Shown: positions 51,944-64,000, counted from the stretch's first letter. The stretch is DNA of 64,000 nt from Opisthocomus hoazin (GCF_030867145.1 NC_134442.1:945001-1009000); one strand, 5' to 3'. Notes: a model not told the origin generated them from the letters alone. Numbers and translations: made by a program.

Positions 51944-52480
51944 CTAATGGGATCTGGGAGCCCTTGAGGGCCAGCGTGTGGCGCAGCTGGTGGCCCAGTC
52001 CTGGTTCGGCCGTCTGGCGAGGGCCCCTCCAGGGTCCCTGGTGTGGTGCTGGCCTCTTCTTGGCTGGAGAGTCCTCGGAGCTGCTGGTGCACCGCTTTGG
52101 GGGTGGCCGTGGCCCCCCGGGGGCGTTCCCTGCCCCAGCTGGTAGTCCTCTCCCAGCTGGGAGCCCTGCTCCTCCTGGGGCTCTTCTTGCTCCGTGGGGA
52201 TGGCAGCGGGAGCAGCGGGGCAGCTGCCAGGTGCCCACCAACAGCGGCGCATGAGGTGCCGAGGAGCTCGTCCGTGCCAGATCTCGCAGGGCTGCCGGGG
52301 AAGGCAGAAACCCTCCTCAGGAGGCAGCGGGGTCGGGGGCATCTTAGTCAACATGGCCATGACGGTGTCTTCCACCATGGCTGCCTCCAACCCCCTGTTT
52401 TCAAAGATCTGCTCCAGCTCCTGCTGGACCCAGGGCTGCAGGGTCTGCAGGAGCATTGGGTGGTTCTGGAAAAGGTCCAT
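51944..52480 (-). CDS. minus-strand terminal exon, possibly Topors-like, long unit 3 (open frame)
   Basis: In this unit the frame stays open from the ATG at 52480 (or the acceptor at about 52466) to the TAG at 51944, followed at once by AATAAA on the minus strand. The domain-like part holds NHPMLLQTLQPWVQQELEQIF and EAAMVEDTVMAML. The tail is rich in Pro, Gly, Arg and Gln. Family assignment to avian Topors-like proteins rests only on the PW..QEL pattern and the following hydrophobic spacing. Upstream exons are not visible on the minus strand before acrosin copy 8. It could equally be a retained fragment of an unrelated gene. Confidence 0.35.
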   Translation of the reverse strand: MDLFQNHPMLLQTLQPWVQQELEQIFENRGLEAAMVEDTVMAMLTKMPPTPLPPEEGFCLPRQPCEIWHGRAPRHLMRRCWWAPGSCPAAPAAIPTEQEEPQEEQGSQLGEDYQLGQGTPPGGHGHPQSGAPAAPRTLQPRRGQHHTRDPGGALARRPNQDWATSCATRWPSRAPRSH

Positions 52481-53337
52481 CCCATTCGGGGTACAATATA
52501 ATACAGACAATAATAAACTGTATAGCGCAGTCCCATACCTACCATACCCACGATACCCACAATGGCTGCAAAACAATAAAAACTACACAATACGTACTGT
52601 ACAGAGCAATGCATACTCTACATACAGTAATCTACATGCAACATATTATAAAACAAAATACCTTAGAAAACTAAACACTCGAGAATGACCAAGCGCCACC
52701 CCCACCCCGTCCCTTGGCAATGACAGAGCCAGCGTGGAGCGTGCTCCATCTGTGTTTCGCTGTGCTTTGTGCAGGACAGGATGGCAGTGCTTGGCTATGC
52801 TTGGTTGATTTGGCTTGCACATCCCTGCTTGCCTGCCGCGGCTGTAAGCAGATTGGCTCTTCAGCCCTCAACCAGGTGCCTACTGCCTGTAGTAGTTCCG
52901 TTCTGCGGTGTCAGTTTCTTTGGGAAGGACCTGGTGGCAAGCGGCTGCGCAGAGCGGGGTGGCAGTGAACTTCCCAAAGAGGCTATAGTGCCACACTTGG
53001 TTTTCCCGGCTAGCTGTTAGCAGGCAGCACTGGGAGGCAGGCGCTGCTGCCTGCCACGAGGTCTGCAGAGCCTCGTCCCGCAAGCAGAGCATTCAGCGGG
53101 GGTCTGCTGGGGGTGTCCGAGCCCAGCTTCTGCCTCCCCTCCTGCTCGGAACCCTCCATGTTGCCCGCCCCCCCCTAGAATCCACCGTGCCCAGCACCCG
53201 GAACCAGCCACTCTGTGACATCAGCCACGGGGCCAAGGGTTCCCTGGGCAGCGGGACTGCTGCAGGCACTACGTCGGCTGCTGCACTGCTGGCCACCAGC
53301 TCTCGCTTCTTGCAGCTGCCACGTGCCGCTGGCAGCC

Positions 53338-55816
<2,479 letters not shown>

Positions 55817-55944
55817 GGAGCAGGATCAACAGGAAACAGCGCAGGCTGCACTGGACCATGATCATTTCCTTCTGGGGCAATGCCTGCTGCTCCAAAGGCA
55901 GCCTCAGCATCAAAGGCCTGCTCTGTGCTGCCCGCTCTCCTCCC

Positions 55945-56345
55945 TGTGGAGGATGAAGCATTAAAGGACTGGGGACATGTGAGCAATCCAGCATTTCTCT
56001 AGAAGGCCATGAAGCCTTAGCCTAAGGCCGCAGAGCCTTAGCATAAGGCCGCAAGGGCATCCAGAGGACAAACTGCGGTTGGAATGAGGAAGTAAGAATG
56101 CAGAGACAAACAACTCCCAGATGCCGAAGAGGAACTTGCCGCCTGCAAGAAGGCCACGAGCAGTGCGCGTGATCTAGTGACGCACACCAATCATAATCGA
56201 GTTACTATGTGAGTTAAATTGACTATCACCAATGGGGGATCGCCGCGTATGTAGTGGGGAATATAAAAGTGAGCTATCTGAGGCTAATAAACGGCTTGTA
56301 CGTGATCACATTGATCATCGTGTCGAGTCCGGTTCTTCCTCCGCA
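55945..56345 (+). mobile_element. solo LTR, 3' of acrosin copy 8
   Basis: Same element as at 4346, 401 bp here because of a small AGA insertion in the CCGCAGAGCCTTAGC repeat. TATAAAAG and AATAAA are intact, and the 3' terminus reads CCTCCGCA. Its presence shows that the short-type 3' flank occurs on both sides of the long-spacer block. Confidence 0.78.
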
Positions 56346-57622
56346 ACACTTCCCAGTGCACACAAATGCTGAAGCTGACTTAGTTCTTTGAGTAAAGTTG
56401 CCAGGTTTCACAGTTAACCGTGCCTGAGTCCAATTCACTCTCGTGCGCAAGGCAAGCATTTCCATGCCCGGCAAAATGAGGCTGCAGGCAGTCAAGGAGG
56501 GCACAAAGGGCAAGAGTCGCTCAGCAGGGCTGACACCATGCCTGGTCAGACAGGAGCGTGCTCAGAGCCACCATGGCATGAAGAAGACTGGCACATTGAG
56601 GCTAGAAAGAGGATGCAAAATAATGATGTGACATGCAGACAACTCTGGGGATGATGATTAGGACCTGGTTGAAGCCTTTGCTAAATGGAAAGATGAAAGA
56701 AAGCTGGCAGGAGTTACAGTGCCATGAGGAAGAGCCAGATGTCACCAGAAGTTAAGGGGGAATGGTGTGAGAGGTGGCCAGACTTCAGCAATATCTGAAG
56801 GAAGAGCCGGGGTCATTCTGGGGAGAGGACTCTGGCAGGGACAGCTGTAGCCAGGAAACCACTGCAGTAATGCCACGCAAGGCCAAGATGACCTAGCTAA
56901 CAGCCCCTGAAAGACCCAATCTGTTCCCAGATGTGACAGACCTGGGAGCAAGGGGGACTAGTAGGCGGGGCTAGGTCCCTTGATTGGGAGGAGACATGGG
57001 AGGAGACAAGGGCAGAGAAAGTGAGGAGCCAAGGAAGTCGAGGGGGATGAATAAGTGTGGAAAATGGAGAGAAGGGGGGCTCAAGAAGCTCGTCCTTGAG
57101 CATAAGCAAAGTGCCGGTTGCTTAGCTTGTTTGGCTGAACCCTGTCCCTACTCCCCACAGCCTGTCCGACCTTCTTCTTGAGAGCCATTCCACATCCTTT
57201 TCTGTGTGGCCCCGCTCTGTACCTGCTAGAGGGGTGGGTCTAGCGGCCTGGCTGCTGGCGATGGCAGAAGGGAACACAGGTCATAGGGACCCCGCAGTTG
57301 GAAAGACCGAGTGTCTCGGGCCAGCTCCTGGTGGGAGCGCTGTGTGCGTGCGCAGTTCACTAGCGAACCTGAAGCTGGCCTAGCTCTCGAGCAAGAGGAC
57401 AGAGACCTTTTCAGTCCCGTGGGTGGCATGTGGCTGCAGCCTACCTGACTGATCAGCCCCAGCGTTCACAGACCTTACAAGAGGACCAGGCCTGCCAACC
57501 ACCGGCCACATCTCCACCTGCTGGAGTCAGGAAGGACTTGGAGGTGCTGGACCACGCATACCCCGAGCTGCTTCCCACCTAGGCACGTCCCCTCTGCACT
57601 ACCTCTTTGCGAACTGTGGTGA
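56346..57622. other. last short-type spacer remnant and right edge of the array
   Basis: Homology to the short spacer continues to about 57622 (ACTGTGGTGAT), inside the start of the right inverted-repeat arm, then stops. It has no gene. It contains the left arm at about 56751-57153 and a 12-bp tandem duplication (GGGAGGAGACAT). Confidence 0.75.
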
Positions 57623-57960
57623 TAAACTGTGTGCGCAGTTGAGGTGCAATTTTCTCTGCCTGCAGCAGGAGATTTCCCAAAGCAGTAGTCTCTTTCACAA
57701 GTTGGTCATGTTGGGTTTTTCCCGTTCCTTGCCGTGGAGAGGAGAGTTCTTGTGGGAAGACCAGCATGTCCTCTGCTCCAGCAGAGCTGCTTTCGCCGAG
57801 AGCAGTTTCCTGCCACGCAAAGCATTACACGTTGCTTTAGGGAAAAGCCAGTTGCTGTGATCCCTAAAGATTTATTTCTACACCTCCAGCCTTTAGTCTT
57901 GGAAGGCTCTTTCCTGCAGTAGGTCAGGATCTTTTCTGAGCCCCCTCGGTCTCTCCATAG
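57623..57960 (+). other. partial intron of the truncated USP-like gene
   Basis: Unique sequence between the array edge and the first recognisable USP exon, ending in a pyrimidine-rich acceptor (CTCTCCATAG). A minus-strand open frame crosses the junction but matches nothing I know. Confidence 0.5.
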
Positions 57961-58407
57961 ATTGTGGAATATCCTGAGTACTTGTATCTTCGCCCATACA
58001 TGTCTCAGATCACTGGAGAACCTCTGCTCTACACCTTATATGCTGTCCTGGTACACAGCGGTGGCAACTGTCGTGCAGGACACTATTTCTGCTAATGAAA
58101 GGTAAAGAGCAACTTCCTTCCTAACAAGAGAAAAATGTGAGCTGGGGAAGAGACGGCAGCGTTACTGGCAGCCAAGATTCTTGGTGAGAGAAGGTCTCCT
58201 TACGGTCTGGACTGAATTTGTTTTGATGTACTCATGGTTCTGCAGTTTTTTTCTGATTTCTGTTAAGAAGACATGCAGTTCGTCTCCAGATATCTCTTCT
58301 TTGCAGGCCAGCAATGTGCTGTGGTACATGATGGACGACGCATCTGTGGTTCTTTGTGACATCAAGAAAGTCCTCAGGCAGCAAGCTTATCTGCTGTTTT
58401 ATATCAG
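57961..58407 (+). pseudogene. USP36/USP42-like deubiquitinase, catalytic-His exons
   Basis: Two spliced exons of a C19 ubiquitin-specific protease. Exon 57961-58101 encodes [22 protein letters not shown] and the His box CRAGHYFC. It then reads TAA TGA where the family has Tyr-Val before the final Lys, so translation would stop at 58093. Exon 58307-58407 encodes ASNVLWYMMDDASV and QQAYLLFYIR, the end of the catalytic domain. Acceptors (CCATAG, TTTGCAG) and donors (GTAAAG, GTAATA) are present. USP36/USP42 enzymes remove ubiquitin using a Cys-His-Asp/Asn triad. The Cys-box exons are absent: the acrosin array lies where they should be. A truncated pseudogene is the simplest reading. Confidence 0.8.
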
Positions 58408-58650
58408 GTAATAACAAGTAATGACATCTGTTTAGAATATGTTTCCTTCCTTGGTTTTGCTGGTTTTCTTCTCATCCTCCTAGTGTTTCTCTTTCTCTCA
58501 CAGCAGAGAATTACTGCCAGCATCACTCAGTTCTCTTGACTCTGACATACCCCACGTCAATCGCTATCTTTCCTTCCTGGGCTGTAGGCTGCTGCCCTGC
58601 AGCATTCTACTCTCTGTCTGCTGTCTGCAGCCGGCCAGTGTGGAGAAGAG
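58408..58650 (+). other. intron sequence of the USP-like gene
   Basis: T- and C-rich, without recognised elements, ending at the 5' end of a CR1 insertion. Confidence 0.45.
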
Positions 58651-58974
58651 GACTTGCAGGGGGCCTACAGGAAAGATGGGGAGGGACTCTTTATCAGGAA
58701 GCATAGTGACAGGACGAGGGGTAACGGTTCCAAACTGAATGAGGGCAGGTTTCAGTCAGATGTTAGGAAGATGTTCTTTACGGTGAGGGTGGTGAGACAC
58801 TGGCAGAGGTTGCCCAGAGCAGCTGTGGATGCCTCTCCCTGGAAGTGTTCCAGGCCAGGCTGGACAGGGCTTTCAATAACCTGATCGAGTGGGAGGTGTC
58901 CCTGCCTGTGGCAGGGGGTTGGATCTGGATGATTCCTTCCAACCCAAACCATGTGATGATTCTATGATTCTGTG
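58651..58974 (+). mobile_element. CR1 LINE 3' end
   Basis: A 5'-truncated CR1 with the standard run GGGGGCCTACAGGAAAG, GGACTCTTTATCAGG, AGGTTGCCCAGAGCAGCTGT, GGCAGGGGGTTGGA and TTCCAACCCAAACCAT, ending in ATTCTATGATTCTGTG. CR1 is the dominant LINE of birds and other reptiles, and this is the clearest lineage marker in the window. Confidence 0.93.
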
Positions 58975-59624
58975 AAATGGAGGCCATAAGGGGAGTAAAG
59001 ACAAGGTCTTGCTCTAATGGGGTCAGCCCTGGTGGGCAGACCCCAATCGAATTTGCCATTGGGAGTCTTGGTTACCTTTTCTCTTTGTCATAGAAACTGC
59101 TCCAAGAAAATGACTGAACCCCAGGGGAGGCTGCAAGAGCAACTCTAAAAGCAGATCATTCTTTTTTTTTTCTCCAGGTGCTCTGATTTGTGAACTGGAG
59201 AAAGGACTTCTCCTTCACCGGCATCATCATATGCCCAGGCTTTCCTCAGTTGGTGGGCAGCCGGCAGCAAGCAGGTGGGTTCTGTTAGGTAACAGGGTCT
59301 GCCTCGTCGGACTAAGATAACTCTGGGGGGTGGGTCAGGGCACCAGATGGACGGCGGATTGCTTTCTGGAATCAAGGCCTTGCTCTCTTTTCCCTCACAC
59401 ACTGCAGCTGGCTTCACAGCCACAACTCTACTGCCTCCCAGATCATCCCACAGAGATCTGTCCCATTTGTCTGCCGTTGGCCTTTCTGCCTTTGCAGCCA
59501 TCCGAGAGGGCCTTTGGGAGGCCCTGAGCTGTCCCCTGACAGAGCTTCTGGGGGTTCCCCACTGTTCCCCACTGTGCTGATCCTTTCAGGAAGACCTTTT
59601 CACCTTTCACTGCTTCCTTTGCAG
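58975..59624 (+). other. intronic sequence before the Arg/Ser-repeat exon
   Basis: Contains a long T-run (59161-59171) followed by CTCCAG, and a possible donor after CAGCAAGCAG at 59275, so a small exon at about 59179-59274 is conceivable. No recognised protein similarity supports it. Confidence 0.4.
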
Positions 59625-60527
59625 GACGTGGCGGTGGGCACGGAGGACTCTCCAGAGGACAGCAGCTCCTCTGCACCAGCCAGCCCCAGCCAGCTCACCG
59701 AGGCAGGCGCACGGGAGGTGTCTGCAGGCTGGCTGTGCCCCATCAGGCCAAGCAGCCTCAGCATCACCTCCAGAGTGGGCTCGTGCTTGCACCGCTTCTT
59801 CTGCAGCTGTGCGAGGCTGCTGTTCAGAAGGACAGCTGCGTGCTTGGACTGCAGTCCGCCATGCGACTGTATGCTGCACACCGGGACACAGGGCAGCAGC
59901 ACAGAGGAGCACAGACACATCCCTGCTGCCCGTGGCCAGAGGAGCGGTGCCAGGGAGAGGGCCCAGAGCAGATCCCCGCAGTGGGGCCGGGATCTCCGCA
60001 GCTGGCTCGTGGACACCACGGACTACGAGCACGCAAGAGGGAGGAGAAGAACTGCTCCTCCAAGTCGTGTCCACGCTGCCAGGGACGACGCAGCTGCAAG
60101 GCCCTCTGATAGCAGCTCCCAGTTTGCTCCCACACCCAGCGCTGCTTTGGAGCAAACCCTGCCAAGACAGAGAGAGCAGAGCAGGTCCCTGGGTCAGGGC
60201 TATGGTCTGCGCAGCCGATTCATGGAGAACACGGACTGCCACCGCTCAGCGAGGAGAACCAGGAGGTGGAGAGCAGGTCCTCCACATCGTGACCAAGCCC
60301 CAGAGGATGATGCAGCTGCAGGGCCCGCCAATGCCAGCTCCGGGTGGGCTCCCATACCCAGGGCTGCTCGGGAGCAAACCCTGCTGAGGCAGAGACAGCG
60401 GAGCAGATCCCCGTGGCAGAGCTGTGATCTCCGCAGCCAGTTTATGGACACCACGGACTACGACTCCTCAGCAGGGAGGAGGAGGAGGAGGAGGAAGAGG
60501 AGGAAGAGGAGGGTTTTAGTACCCTAG
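59625..60527 (+). CDS. last exon with three Arg/Ser-rich repeats, probably the USP-like C-terminus
   Basis: The exon follows a strong acceptor (CTTCCTTTGCAG) and is open to a TAG at 60525. It starts DVAVGTEDSPEDSSSS and then holds three repeats of 71-74 residues, starting near 59966, 60179 and 60401. Each begins with an RSRSP-like motif and continues DLRS-FMDTTDY and Arg-rich blocks. It ends in RRRRRRKRRKRR. A basic Arg/Ser-rich tail fits USP36/USP42-type C-termini and nuclear localisation, but the link is inferred from position and orientation. The phase does not fit a direct join to the exon ending at 58407 (2+3n), so an intermediate exon or independent gene is possible. An ATTAAA follows at 60592. 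Confidence 0.5.
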   Translation, partial: DVAVGTEDSPEDSSSSAPASPSQLTEAGAREVSAGWLCPIRPSSLSITSRVGSCLHRFFCSCARLLFRRTAACLDCSPPCDCMLHTGTQGSSTEEHRHIPAARGQRSGARERAQSRSPQWGRDLRSWLVDTTDYEHARGRRRTAPPSRVHAARDDAAARPSDSSSQFAPTPSAALEQTLPRQREQSRSLGQGYGLRSRFMENTDCHRSARRTRRWRAGPPHRDQAPEDDAAAGPANASSGWAPIPRAAREQTLLRQRQRSRSPWQSCDLRSQFMDTTDYDSSAGRRRRRRKRRKRRVLVP

Positions 60528-60591
60528 AGATGCGGGCTGAGCAAACACTCAGGGCACTGCAGTGGGGACTGGCAGAAAGGTCAAAGCTGGA

Positions 60592-60597
60592 ATTAAA
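60592..60597 (+). promoter_or_regulatory. ATTAAA polyadenylation signal
   Basis: Lies 64 bp after the stop codon of the Arg/Ser-repeat exon, and a GT-rich stretch follows (GTGTTGGGGC, GGTGTGGG). This supports 60525 as a true gene end. Confidence 0.5.
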
Positions 60598-60599
60598 AG

Positions 60600-61049
60600 C
60601 ACTTGCTGGCCTTGGCTGTGAGATTCGTGCCGTGTTTTCGTCTCTGTAGGTGTTGGGGCAATTGGTGTGGGAGGTTTGTGTCTTGGGATTTGAAAGTACT
60701 GTTGCTGGCATGTGCCCATCGTGCCATCTCTTCTTTTTAAATACGGGTTTCACGTCCCCCGAGCGGACACGGGCTGGACGAGCCAGCAGCCAGGGGCACT
60801 GAGCACTGGCTGCACAGCCGGGCCCGAGGGTGCTGTTCCGCGGCACCGAGTGCAGGGAAAGGCCGGTGGCTGGCGGTGCCACCCAGGGGCCAGGCCCGGG
60901 CCCGATCCTGCGTAACACCTCCCTGCACTGGGGGTCTGGATGGTGGGGCCGAGCGCACCCTCAGCAAGGTGGCAGATGGCACCGGACGGGGAGGAGCGGC
61001 GCAGGCCAGGGGGTCATGCCGCCATCTTGGGGGACCTGGGCAGGCTGGA
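60600..61049. other. GC-rich intergenic sequence
   Basis: No exon, RNA gene or transposon end recognised. Confidence 0.45.
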
Positions 61050-61195
61050 GAGATGGGCTGGCGGGGGCCTTGTGCAGCTCAGCGAGGGGAAAGGCAAAGG
61101 GTGCTGTGCTGGTGACGAGCGGTGGCACAGGCTGCCTCGGGAGCTGGTGGAGCTCTGTCCCTGGAGATGTTCCACAGCCTCTGGACATCCTCACT
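61050..61195 (+). mobile_element. degenerate CR1 fragment
   Basis: Keeps the CR1 word order (CAGCGAGGGGAAAGGCAAAG, GCACAGGCTGCC, GGAGCTGGTGGAGCTC, CCCTGGAGATGTTCCA) but with many changes and no 3' tail. It is an old copy. Confidence 0.55.
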
Positions 61196-61779
61196 CGCAC
61201 ATGCTAATGCAGCCTGCAGCCCCTCTCCTTGAGGAGCTCCCTGTATCTGAGCTGCTCCGTCACACAGGGGACATCCCCCCGTCCTCATCCTCCCCGCCAC
61301 TGCCCACGGCACAGCCTGTGTCCTCACGGCAGCACCACAGCTCATCAAGCTGTCCCACCACATCTCATTGAATCCAAACACACCACCATGCTGTGACAAG
61401 CCACGGGGCTCCTCCTGGCAGGGCACGTTTGGGCCACAGCACCTCAGCGGTGGCATCAGGGGGGAGCACAGTCTTCTCCCGGGGAAACCTGAGCTCTGAC
61501 CCTGACGAGAAGACCAATGTAGATGGAGCGTGGCCTTCAGACCTGTGTGTACTGCACAGATCCCTTGGCTGCAGGACAACCTCAGCAGCTCCCTGTGACA
61601 CAGGAGCTTGCAGGCAGGTCCCACTCTGTAGCAGCGTCCTGCGTGGCCTTGTAGGGAGAAGTTCCCGTGAAAACTCTGTCTCTGTGTGACTGCAGAGATG
61701 ATGAACAGAGTTGTTTCCTTGTAGCAAAATCCTAGAGCAGCTTGAATGACCGAAACAGGAGAGTGTCTTCTGCGGATGG
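61196..61779. other. unclassified intergenic sequence
   Basis: No supported gene or repeat family. Open frames are short and overlapping. Confidence 0.4.
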
Positions 61780-62612
61780 GGTCTGCATGGTTTAGTGGTG
61801 GACTTGGCAGTGTGATAGAGGGGATTGTAAGAAATGTGAAACTATAACAAAAAAGCCTTAATATTTTCTAGTTTTTAGTAGTCTTTAGTACTGTAACTTG
61901 TATTTCTGCATGCATAGTGATCTAACGATGTGGCTGTTGCACTAATCCCTGTTTTCTCATTAAGGAATGTAGTGAAAGGACATGGGCACCAGCTATCACT
62001 TAGTCGTTAGACAAAATAATTAAGTGAAACAAAAGTGGTCTTGGTTCTCAGCAAATAATTGGGATAATTGTGGGATAAAAGAGACTCCTAAATGATTCTA
62101 CTCCAGACAGCTCAGCCTTGGGAGGGCAAATGCGCCAAGCTACAGAGATCAGAAGGCACCAAGAGGGCAACAAGACCGGAGCCAAGCGACCTGAAGGACA
62201 TGATCTAGGTGATCCTGGAACTGAGTTTGCGCAGAAACAAATGTCAATCAGTGAACAGCGTGATGAAGAGGATGGGCCTTCATCTTGGGACCCCTGAAGA
62301 CCACCCAAAGATGCTAACAGACATGCGTGAAAGATATTTACATATGCTAATTAGTTCCGAGAAATATAATGAATATTTACCTGTGTGATTGCATTTAAGC
62401 TGAAGCAACAGGGTGTCTGGCGCGCACGTTTGGAGGAGAAATCCCCCGTGTGCCCGGCGCCGCAATAAAGAATACCTGCTGAACTGTATACATTGTACTG
62501 TGAGGTTTTTTTTCCTACCGCATCTTCGAATCAAGTGTGAGGTTTGTGGTTGGACTCGATGACCTTAAAGGTCTTTTCTGTCCTAAATGATTCTATGATT
62601 CTCTGATTCTAA
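61780..62612 (+). mobile_element. CR1 3' end split by a nested LTR
   Basis: The CR1 reads GGTTTAGTGGTGGACTTGG up to 61812, is interrupted, and resumes at 62534 with GTTTGTGGTTGGACTCGATG, AAAGGTCTTTTC and ATTCTATGATTCTCTGATTC. Rejoining the two ends gives the normal CR1 order. Confidence 0.75.
61813..62533 (+). mobile_element. 721-bp solo LTR nested in a CR1
   Basis: Starts TGATAGAGG and ends CGAATCA (TGAT...ATCA inverted ends) and is flanked by a 4-bp target duplication AGTG (61809-61812 and 62534-62537). It has a TTTAAG promoter-like motif near 62393 and AATAAA at 62464-62469 in the + orientation. The 4-bp duplication fits gammaretrovirus-type (ERV1) elements. No internal genes remain. Confidence 0.78.
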
Positions 62613-62960
62613 ACTCTCTAGCAATTGAATTTCCAGATTTGTGAAGAATCAGGTAGGAAAGGGAAATGCACCCTTGCCAAGGGGCAGTCTCATCTTACAA
62701 GAACAGTTAAGAAACTTCAGCTGTGATTTCTTTTTCTTCTCCAACAGTCCCCACAAATTCAGGATATATATAATTCACAGACATTTCTTTTTGTTCAGCT
62801 AGGTCTGTTCTGTGGGCCGCTTGAAAATTTGCAGATTTACTTCATTCAGATGCAGAATTACTTGATTAATTTAATCCTATAATTCTGACTATGTCCTTGT
62901 CATTTGAGATGAGTTCTCAGGATGGAGGCCCAGCCTTGTCAACACGCAGGTGAAAAAACA
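62613..62960. other. AT-richer intergenic sequence
   Basis: The least GC-rich stretch of the right end, without a recognised gene or repeat. Confidence 0.4.
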
Positions 62961-63305
62961 TAGCATAGAATAGAATAATTTCGTTTGGAAGGGACCTACA
63001 ATGACCATCTAGTCCAACTGCCCGACACCTTCAGGACTGAGCAAAGGTCAAACTGAGTCATTGAGGACATTGCCCAAAGGCCCCTTGGGCACGGACAGGC
63101 CTGGGGCACCGACCGCCTCTCAGGCAGCCTGTCCCAGCACCCGGCCGCCCTCTCGGTGCAGAAACGGATCCTCGTACCCAGCTGAACCTGCCCTGACACA
63201 GCTCTGAGCCATTCCCACGCGTCCTGTCCCTGGACCCCAGCAGCAGAGCTCAGCACCTCCCGCTCACATCCCCTCCTGGGGAAGCTGTGGAGAGCGGTGA
63301 AGTGG
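62961..63305 (-). mobile_element. CR1 LINE 3' end, antisense
   Basis: The + strand shows the reverse complement of a CR1 terminus (TAGCATAGAATAGAATAATT, GGAAGGGACCTACA, CATCTAGTCCAACTGCC). Body sequence follows up to about 63305. It is the complete-ended counterpart of the CR1 piece in long unit 3. Confidence 0.88.
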
Positions 63306-63768
63306 GACAGGGTAACACACGGCTGTGGGCAAGAACAGACAGGTTGGGGCCCTAAAAATGAGGATTTTGGCCCTGAAAACGAGGCTTTGCAGGTGAGGAC
63401 TCTGGACTGAGGCAGAGGGAATCTTCCCCCGGCTCAGGACAAGGCTGCGCCAGCCCAGAGCACGCAGGATGTGGCCGCCTCTGCACCGCGGCACGAGTGG
63501 CGACTCGCCGGCTTGGCAGGGCGCGGGGGCCTTTCCATGCCCGGGGGTGTCTGAGGAGGGGACAGGCTGCCTAAAGCGTCTCCCCTCCTCCTCCCCTCTG
63601 TGTTTCTGTTGTCCAGCGGGGCAGCTGGGGCTCTGCTGCAAGGACACCCGGGGTCAGCGTGCGCTGTGCTGCCGTGGGCTGCTGGGAAAGGACGGCATCG
63701 GGAAGCTCCCCGGACAACCTTGCTTCCTTCAGGGGCTGCCATGTCCCCTTTGCCCTTTGCCCCACTAA
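63064..63768 (-). repeat. inverted homologue of the long-spacer segment
   Basis: The reverse complement matches 46886-47595, including the CR1 piece and two 21-bp-type units (around 63350-63390). Divergence is visibly greater than among the three array copies, so this is an older or independently evolving copy. Confidence 0.78.
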
Positions 63769-64000
63769 AGGAGAGACTTCTCCAGGAGGGAACAAACCCA
63801 GCTACTTCTGGGGAAAGCCTAGCTGAGGGTAAACTTGTCAAACAAGAGGGCAGCCAGGGTGTGCTGAGGGATGAGATGTTCTGCGGGCTGTGGGAGAGGC
63901 CAGGAACGACCGTGTCTGCTCAGCACGCTCAGGGTGCTCCCCATGCGAAGGATGCCAGGAGGCTGGGCTTGTGGATCCATCTTTAACCAAAAAGGCAGCT
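63769..64000. other. window end, unclassified
   Basis: No feature recognised. Confidence 0.4.

Noticed and set aside
57579-57767. A minus-strand 62-codon frame across the array edge, with a protein-like look (ETTALGNLLLQAEKIAPQL)
   Set aside because: It spans a rearrangement junction and I cannot match it to any family. Left as unexplained intron sequence.

Overview
The window is vertebrate, and almost certainly bird, nuclear DNA. It is GC-rich, its genes have introns with GT...AG borders, and it carries several CR1 LINE 3' ends with the typical ATTCTATG-type tails, plus solo LTRs of endogenous retroviruses. No bacterial, organellar or CRISPR features are visible.

From before position 1 to about 57,622 the window is one tandem array of eight complete five-exon acrosin-like genes (sperm trypsin-like protease). 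All lie on the + strand and each encodes 349 residues. Copies 1-6 give the same protein as read by eye; copies 7 and 8 differ only at residue 176 (Thr to Val). Two kinds of spacer alternate with the genes. Genes 1-5 sit in units of about 5.33 kb. Their spacer holds a 399-bp solo LTR starting 128 bp after the stop codon and a pair of inverted repeats. Genes 5-6, 6-7 and 7-8 are separated by long spacers that make units of about 10.0, 10.0 and 10.3 kb. The long spacer lacks the LTR. It carries an orphan piece of acrosin exon 3, a run of five evenly spaced CCAAT boxes, two blocks of a degenerate 21-bp minisatellite with T- and A-runs, and a minus-strand terminal exon of uncertain identity lying head-to-head with the next acrosin gene. 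Both spacer types share the last 617 bp before each acrosin ATG, which is therefore the likely core promoter.

At about 57,622 the array stops inside one of its own inverted-repeat arms. It abuts the 3' half of a USP36/USP42-like deubiquitinase gene whose catalytic-His exon ends in two tandem stop codons. The upstream catalytic-Cys exons of that gene are not in the window. A long last exon with three 71-74 residue Arg/Ser-rich repeats may be its C-terminus. From 60.6 kb to the end there are CR1 fragments, a 721-bp solo LTR nested in a CR1 with a 4-bp target duplication, and an inverted homologue (63.06-63.77 kb) of part of the long spacer.

The array looks like a recently homogenised, probably germline-expressed ampliconic family. 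The 21-bp repeat resembles in architecture those described on avian W chromosomes and microchromosomes, so a sex-chromosome or microchromosome origin is plausible but not proven by this window alone.
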